Shown: positions 18,615-22,409 of the stretch, piece after piece | Layout: the number at the start of each line of letters is the position of its first letter | Position numbering within the stretch: the first letter of the stretch is position 1 | Assembly (NCBI GenBank): GCA_030917625.1 | Contig: JAUPUJ010000006.1 | Span: 1-22,409 of the forward strand | Length of the DNA: 22,409 nucleotides | Reading direction: 5' to 3' | Source: Patescibacteria group bacterium | GTDB lineage: Bacteria; Patescibacteriota; Minisyncoccia; Phycocordibacterales; XYD1-FULL-46-19 | Notes under the pieces: model-generated | Told to the model about the DNA's origin: nothing | The model's input: only the letters and a program-made list of their open reading frames with translations | The model's database searches: none | Position numbers and translations under genes: made by a program

Positions 18615-20909
18615 ATGCATACGCAAACATACAACGTAAAAGGAATGCATTGTGCTTCATGCTCATCTGTTATCGAAAAAACATTTAAGAAAGTCGAGGG
18701 TGTGCATTCTGCAGAAGTGAACTATGGTACAGAGAGGGCGAAGGTTTCTTTTGATCCTTCAAAAACCAGTCCTCATGACCTCTCTAAGCATATCGAACCT
18801 CTCGGGTACTCACTCGAGGTTCCCGAGACAGCGAACGAGATGGGCATGTCCGAAAACGAACATGCTGCGCATTTAGGACTTAACCAATCTAAAAAAGAGA
18901 AACTTGCTGAGGTGGCAGATATGAGAATAAAGCTGTTCTCAGCTATTCCTATAGCCATAGTCTCAATCATTTTTATGGTATGGGAAATATTACCCAAGTT
19001 CGACATTCTCCCCATGATGACTCCTGCAGTGTCAAATTTCATGCACCATCTTCTTCCGGTGCTGGCGACATATATTCTTTTTGTGGTGGGTAGGCCTTAT
19101 ATTCTAGGTTTCTACAGATTCCTTCGGTACGGCAAGGCAAACATGGATACGCTTATCGGTATTGGTACGGTCACTGCTTTTATATATAGTTTTGCGGTCA
19201 CTGCTTTTGAAGATGTCCTTAGTCCATTTATTAATGTCGAGTACCAATACTATGATGTGACGATAGTGGTTATTACTTTTATTGCGCTCGGAAAATATCT
19301 CGAAGCTCGTTCAAAGATAAAGACTGGTGATGCCATCGAGAAACTTCTCAATCTTCAAGCTAAAACGGCATTGGTCGTTCGTGATGGAAAAGAAATCGAG
19401 ATTTCAGTAAACGATGTAAAGCACGGAGATCTGATCATTGTGAAGCCTGGTGCAAAAATTCCTGTTGATGGGGTTATTACTGAAGGCGCATCTTTTATTG
19501 ATGAATCGATGGTTACTGGAGAACCAATGCCTATCCAGAAAAAGATTGGTGACAGTGTTGTATCTGGCACAATAAATACAAGTGGATCATTCACTTTTAA
19601 AGCCACAAAGGTTGGCAAAGAGACGCTACTTGCTCAAATTATACAGATGGTTGAAGACGCTCAAGGAAGTAAAGCGCCAATACAGGCACTCGCAGACAAA
19701 ATATCAGCCATTTTTGTACCCATAGTTCTGATGATTGCTTTTCTTTCCCTCAGCACTTGGCTTATTGTTGGATCGCAGTATCTAGGATTTTCTCAAGCAC
19801 TTTCATTCGGTCTGGTGTCCTTTGTAGGAATATTAGTAATTGCTTGTCCTTGTGCACTTGGGCTTGCTACCCCAACAGCAATAATTGTTGGGGTGGGTAA
19901 AGGTGCTAAGGAAGGAATTCTTATCAAAGATGCGGCTACTCTCGAAAAACTTCATAAAGTAGACACGGTGGTGGTCGACAAGACAGGAACAATAACCAAA
20001 GGAAAGCCGACACTTGTCGATATACAAAACCTCGCAAACTTGAAAAATGATGAGCTAGTTTCAATTCTCGCTTCACTCGAGAAAAAATCAGAGCATCCAA
20101 TTGCACATGCAATTGTGAACTATGCACAGGAGAAAAACATCTCAATATCTGATGTTTCAAACTTTGAAGGAATACAAGGAAAAGGTCTTGTGGGAGAGAT
20201 TGGAGGCACTAAATATTTTGTAGGCAATGCGAAACTTGTGAGCGACCTTAATATTCCATTTGACACTGATAAATTAAATGAGTTTACTTCGCAAGGAAAG
20301 ACGCCGGTTATTTTGGCGACAGTAGAAAAGGTGCTCGGTTTTGTGATGGTGGCAGATGAAATCAAATCTGAGTCAGTAGAGGCGATTAAAAACCTTCATG
20401 CTCTTGGTATAAAAGTGGTGATGCTTACCGGAGACGATGAAAAAGCTGCAAAGTACATTGGATCACTTGTGGGGATTGATGATGTGGTGGCTCATGTATT
20501 ACCACAAGACAAACTTGAGAAGATAAAAGGGCTTCAGTCCCAAGGTCGCATTGTTGCTATGGCGGGTGATGGCGTCAACGATGCACCGGCGCTTGCTCAG
20601 GCCGATGTGGGTATTGCTATGGGTACGGGTACTGATGTTGCGATCGAGTCAGCTGGGATTACACTCCTTGGTGGCGATATTTCAAAACTAGTGAAAGCCA
20701 TCAAGCTTTCCAAGATCACTATGAGAGGAATCAAACAGAATCTTTTTTGGGCATTTATCTATAATATCGTTGGTATACCGCTTGCGGCCGGAGCTTTGTA
20801 TCCAGTGTTCGGATGGCTTCTTAATCCAGTATTTGCCGGGTTTGCTATGGCAATGTCCAGTGTATCGGTGGTGTCAAATTCATTACGGATCAAGAGTAAG
20901 AAATTATAA
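18615..20909 (+). CDS. copA: Cu(+)-exporting P1B-type ATPase
   Basis: Pumps Cu(I) out of the cytoplasm at the cost of ATP. Order in the 764 residues: an N-terminal heavy-metal domain with GMHCASC (C13, C16), and a Met/His-rich linker (EMGMSENEHAAH) before the first membrane helix. Next come the actuator TGEP (301-304), the transport motif CPC (411-413), the phosphorylation site DKTGT (D455), the HP motif in SEHPIAHAI, GDGVNDAPA, and the C-terminal helix with MAMSSVSVVSNS. The CPC and M-x-x-S-S residues are those of Cu(+)-type pumps. A single HMA domain is present. It is co-transcribed with csoR and the next two genes. Confidence 0.96.
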   Translation: MHTQTYNVKGMHCASCSSVIEKTFKKVEGVHSAEVNYGTERAKVSFDPSKTSPHDLSKHIEPLGYSLEVPETANEMGMSENEHAAHLGLNQSKKEKLAEVADMRIKLFSAIPIAIVSIIFMVWEILPKFDILPMMTPAVSNFMHHLLPVLATYILFVVGRPYILGFYRFLRYGKANMDTLIGIGTVTAFIYSFAVTAFEDVLSPFINVEYQYYDVTIVVITFIALGKYLEARSKIKTGDAIEKLLNLQAKTALVVRDGKEIEISVNDVKHGDLIIVKPGAKIPVDGVITEGASFIDESMVTGEPMPIQKKIGDSVVSGTINTSGSFTFKATKVGKETLLAQIIQMVEDAQGSKAPIQALADKISAIFVPIVLMIAFLSLSTWLIVGSQYLGFSQALSFGLVSFVGILVIACPCALGLATPTAIIVGVGKGAKEGILIKDAATLEKLHKVDTVVVDKTGTITKGKPTLVDIQNLANLKNDELVSILASLEKKSEHPIAHAIVNYAQEKNISISDVSNFEGIQGKGLVGEIGGTKYFVGNAKLVSDLNIPFDTDKLNEFTSQGKTPVILATVEKVLGFVMVADEIKSESVEAIKNLHALGIKVVMLTGDDEKAAKYIGSLVGIDDVVAHVLPQDKLEKIKGLQSQGRIVAMAGDGVNDAPALAQADVGIAMGTGTDVAIESAGITLLGGDISKLVKAIKLSKITMRGIKQNLFWAFIYNIVGIPLAAGALYPVFGWLLNPVFAGFAMAMSSVSVVSNSLRIKSKKL

Positions 20910-20911
20910 TT

Positions 20912-21919
20912 ATGAAAACACACACATTACACGTATCGGGTACACACTGCTCATCATGCAAAATCTTGATCGAGAATATATTGAATGAACAAGATTTTAT
21001 ACAAAACGCTCGAGTCGATTTAAAAGAAGAAATCGTGGAAATAGAAACTAATAGTGACCAGTCTCCTGAAAAATTGGCAGACATGCTTACAGATAAAATA
21101 AAATCAAATGGTTATATTCTTTCAGTTGAAAAAACGACCAAGGAAAAATCGGTAGATGATGTTATCTGGAAAGCTCTTCCGATTGGATTGGGTCTCCTTG
21201 TATTGTTCTTTTTATTACAAAGATCGGGAATTCTTAATCTTGGGATCGGAGGGCAAACTACTGCAATCACGAGCTTTATTATTGGTCTCATTGCTTCGGT
21301 TTCAAGTTGTCTTGCTATAGTTGGAGGGTTGGTTTTGTCTCTATCGGCAAAGATATCTCAAGACAAGGTGAGTGATACGAAGACTTTTCTACTCTTCCAT
21401 ACAGGAAGAATTGTCAGTTTTGCAGTCTTGGGTGGTGTGCTTGGGGCCGTTGGAAGTGCTATTGGTATTAATTTTACTCTTACGGCAATCTTGGGGCTCA
21501 TAGCATCTCTGGTGATGCTCATGTTGGGTTTAAATTTGATTGGAGTATTTAAAAAGAATAAAATCGCTCTGCCGTCCGGAATTTTTAACTTCTTCAGGAA
21601 AATTGAGCATAAGACTTTCACACCCCTTATTCTAGGTTTTGCCACATTTTTCTTGCCTTGCGGTTTTACGCAATCAATGCAGGTATCTGCTTTAAGTAGT
21701 GGATCTTTTGTGTCAGGAATGCTTATCATGTTTGCGTTTGCTCTTGGAACACTCCCAATGCTCCTACTCCTTTCGTTTGGGTCTGCATCTTTCGCACATG
21801 GAAAACATGCACCTCTATTCTTCAAGTCTGCAGGTGTTGTAGTTATCGGTCTTGGGCTGTTCTCATTGCTTGCCGGCTTAGCTGGACTCGGAATTATCAA
21901 TCCGCTATTTAATATATAA
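20912..21919 (+). CDS. HMA domain fused to SafE/DsbD-like membrane domain
   Basis: A 335-residue protein in two parts. Residues 1-70 form a heavy-metal-associated domain with THCSSC (C13, C16). From about 90 on there are some six to seven membrane helices of the TauE/SafE-UreH-like type, related to DsbD/CcdA. C133 (ASVSSC) and C250 (FFLPCGF) sit in membrane helices in positions reminiscent of the CcdA redox pair. It may move copper or electrons across the membrane to the exported cupredoxin encoded next; this is inference. It starts 2 nt after copA and ends 9 nt before the next gene. Confidence 0.87.
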   Translation: MKTHTLHVSGTHCSSCKILIENILNEQDFIQNARVDLKEEIVEIETNSDQSPEKLADMLTDKIKSNGYILSVEKTTKEKSVDDVIWKALPIGLGLLVLFFLLQRSGILNLGIGGQTTAITSFIIGLIASVSSCLAIVGGLVLSLSAKISQDKVSDTKTFLLFHTGRIVSFAVLGGVLGAVGSAIGINFTLTAILGLIASLVMLMLGLNLIGVFKKNKIALPSGIFNFFRKIEHKTFTPLILGFATFFLPCGFTQSMQVSALSSGSFVSGMLIMFAFALGTLPMLLLLSFGSASFAHGKHAPLFFKSAGVVVIGLGLFSLLAGLAGLGIINPLFNI

Positions 21920-21928
21920 TTAAACTTT

Positions 21929-22327
21929 ATGAATAAAACCGCTTTATCAATCATTACGTCCGGACTGATCATAGGAGTTGGCATAATTTTTTTAGGCGGT
22001 CCAATCAGTGGTAGCGAAACTGCATCAACTGAACCTGGACAGAATATTGAAATAAGGGATGGTGTTCAGTATGTAACCATCGATGCGAAGGGTGGTTATT
22101 TTCCTCGGGTTTCTTCCGCCCAAGCTAATCTTCCTACAAAACTCATCGTTAAAACAAATGGGACCTATGACTGTTCTGCTGCGCTAGTAATCCGTTCGGT
22201 TGGATATCAGAAGGTGCTTCCTCAGACTGGAGAAGAAATAATAGATATTGGAACATCTGAAGTAGGGTCATCTGTGCGAGGTACATGTAGTATGGGTATG
22301 TATAGTTTCGTTGTTGATTTTATCTAG
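21929..22327 (+). CDS. Membrane-anchored cupredoxin-like protein
   Basis: A 132-residue protein with an N-terminal signal anchor (about 5-24), a Ser/Thr/Glu linker, and a beta-rich cupredoxin-like domain (about 46-131). Candidate copper ligands are C82 (TYDCSAALVI) and C120, M122 and M124 in GTCSMGMYSF. The C-S-M-G-M ending is typical of cupredoxin domains that occur fused behind HMA/SafE-type membrane proteins. Here that third module is a separate gene right after the HMA-SafE gene. It should sit outside the membrane and take up or buffer Cu(I). No lipobox cysteine is visible. Confidence 0.85.
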   Translation: MNKTALSIITSGLIIGVGIIFLGGPISGSETASTEPGQNIEIRDGVQYVTIDAKGGYFPRVSSAQANLPTKLIVKTNGTYDCSAALVIRSVGYQKVLPQTGEEIIDIGTSEVGSSVRGTCSMGMYSFVVDFI

Positions 22328-22363
22328 TCTTTTTTAGTAAACTCAATAAAATGATTAAGTGAT

Positions 22364-22409
22364 ATGTATAAAACTCTCACAGCAGAAGAATATAAGCATT
22401 TCCTAGGTT
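22364..22409 (+). CDS. 5' end of a further gene, cut by the window edge
   Basis: An ATG at 22364 opens 15 codons (MYKTLTAEEYKHFLG) that run to the window end. It lies 36 nt after the cupredoxin stop in the same direction. A TAAAAT 11 nt upstream could be its own -10. The fragment is too short to assign; it may or may not belong to the copper operon. Confidence 0.4.
   Translation, partial: MYKTLTAEEYKHFLG

Noticed and set aside
15023..22409. Prophage or integrative element with integrase
   Set aside because: tRNA-tail copies suggest integration, but no integrase, relaxase, phage or transposase gene is in the window. The claim is limited to repeat-bounded cargo.
1..22409. CRISPR array, rRNA, riboswitch or insertion sequence
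   Set aside because: No regularly spaced short repeats, rRNA segments, known riboswitch cores or transposase frames were found by eye on either strand.

Overview
The window looks like a piece of a Patescibacteria (CPR) chromosome, probably of the Parcubacteria/Paceibacteria side. The reasons are AT-rich DNA, compact and reduced versions of housekeeping proteins (short RSH, short DnaX without its zinc module), very short intergenic gaps, and genes that nearly all lack Shine-Dalgarno sequences. This placement is inferred from style, not from a marker phylogeny. No phage, integrase, IS element or CRISPR array is visible.

Positions 1-15000 are core genome. In order they hold: a 5' fragment of a small minus-strand gene; rpmG (bL33) and tRNA-Trp; a SWIB-domain protein facing miaA; a small minus-strand unknown gene; tRNA-Leu(CAA); parB facing a minus-strand operon dprA-topA-rel; then plus-strand serS, an ftsQ-like gene and an Amidase_3 wall hydrolase. 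Two more small unknown minus-strand genes follow, then dus, dnaX and a DUF192 lipoprotein-like gene, and tRNA-Gln(UUG). Several housekeeping genes (parB, dprA, serS, dnaX, and also csoR in the accessory part) have an extended or consensus -10 element ending only 6-8 nt before the ATG, so their mRNAs should be leaderless. By contrast, the four small unknown minus-strand genes have textbook Shine-Dalgarno sequences, mostly recognisable promoters, and (where the 3' end is in view) GC-rich intrinsic terminators.

From tRNA-Gln to the right end the content changes to accessory genes. A 450-nt non-coding stretch contains several copies of the tRNA-Gln 3' end and a potential multi-hairpin RNA. It leads into a marR-MATE efflux pump-NADPH:FMN reductase operon under an obvious palindromic MarR-type operator. 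This cassette is bounded on both sides by gap-free ~96-nt direct repeats, each starting with a tRNA-3'-end sequence. After the second repeat lies a copper-homeostasis operon: csoR, copA, an HMA-SafE/DsbD-like membrane protein and a membrane-anchored cupredoxin. Its promoter has a perfect CsoR operator filling the -35/-10 spacer. The last gene is cut by the window edge.

The genes work in three groups. The first is growth and genome maintenance (ParB, TopA, DprA, DnaX, Rel, SerS, MiaA, Dus, bL33, and tRNAs that include likely MiaA substrates). The second is the cell envelope (FtsQ-like, amidase, DUF192). The third is a stress/export island of two independently regulated modules, drug efflux and copper detoxification, laid down next to tRNA-Gln.
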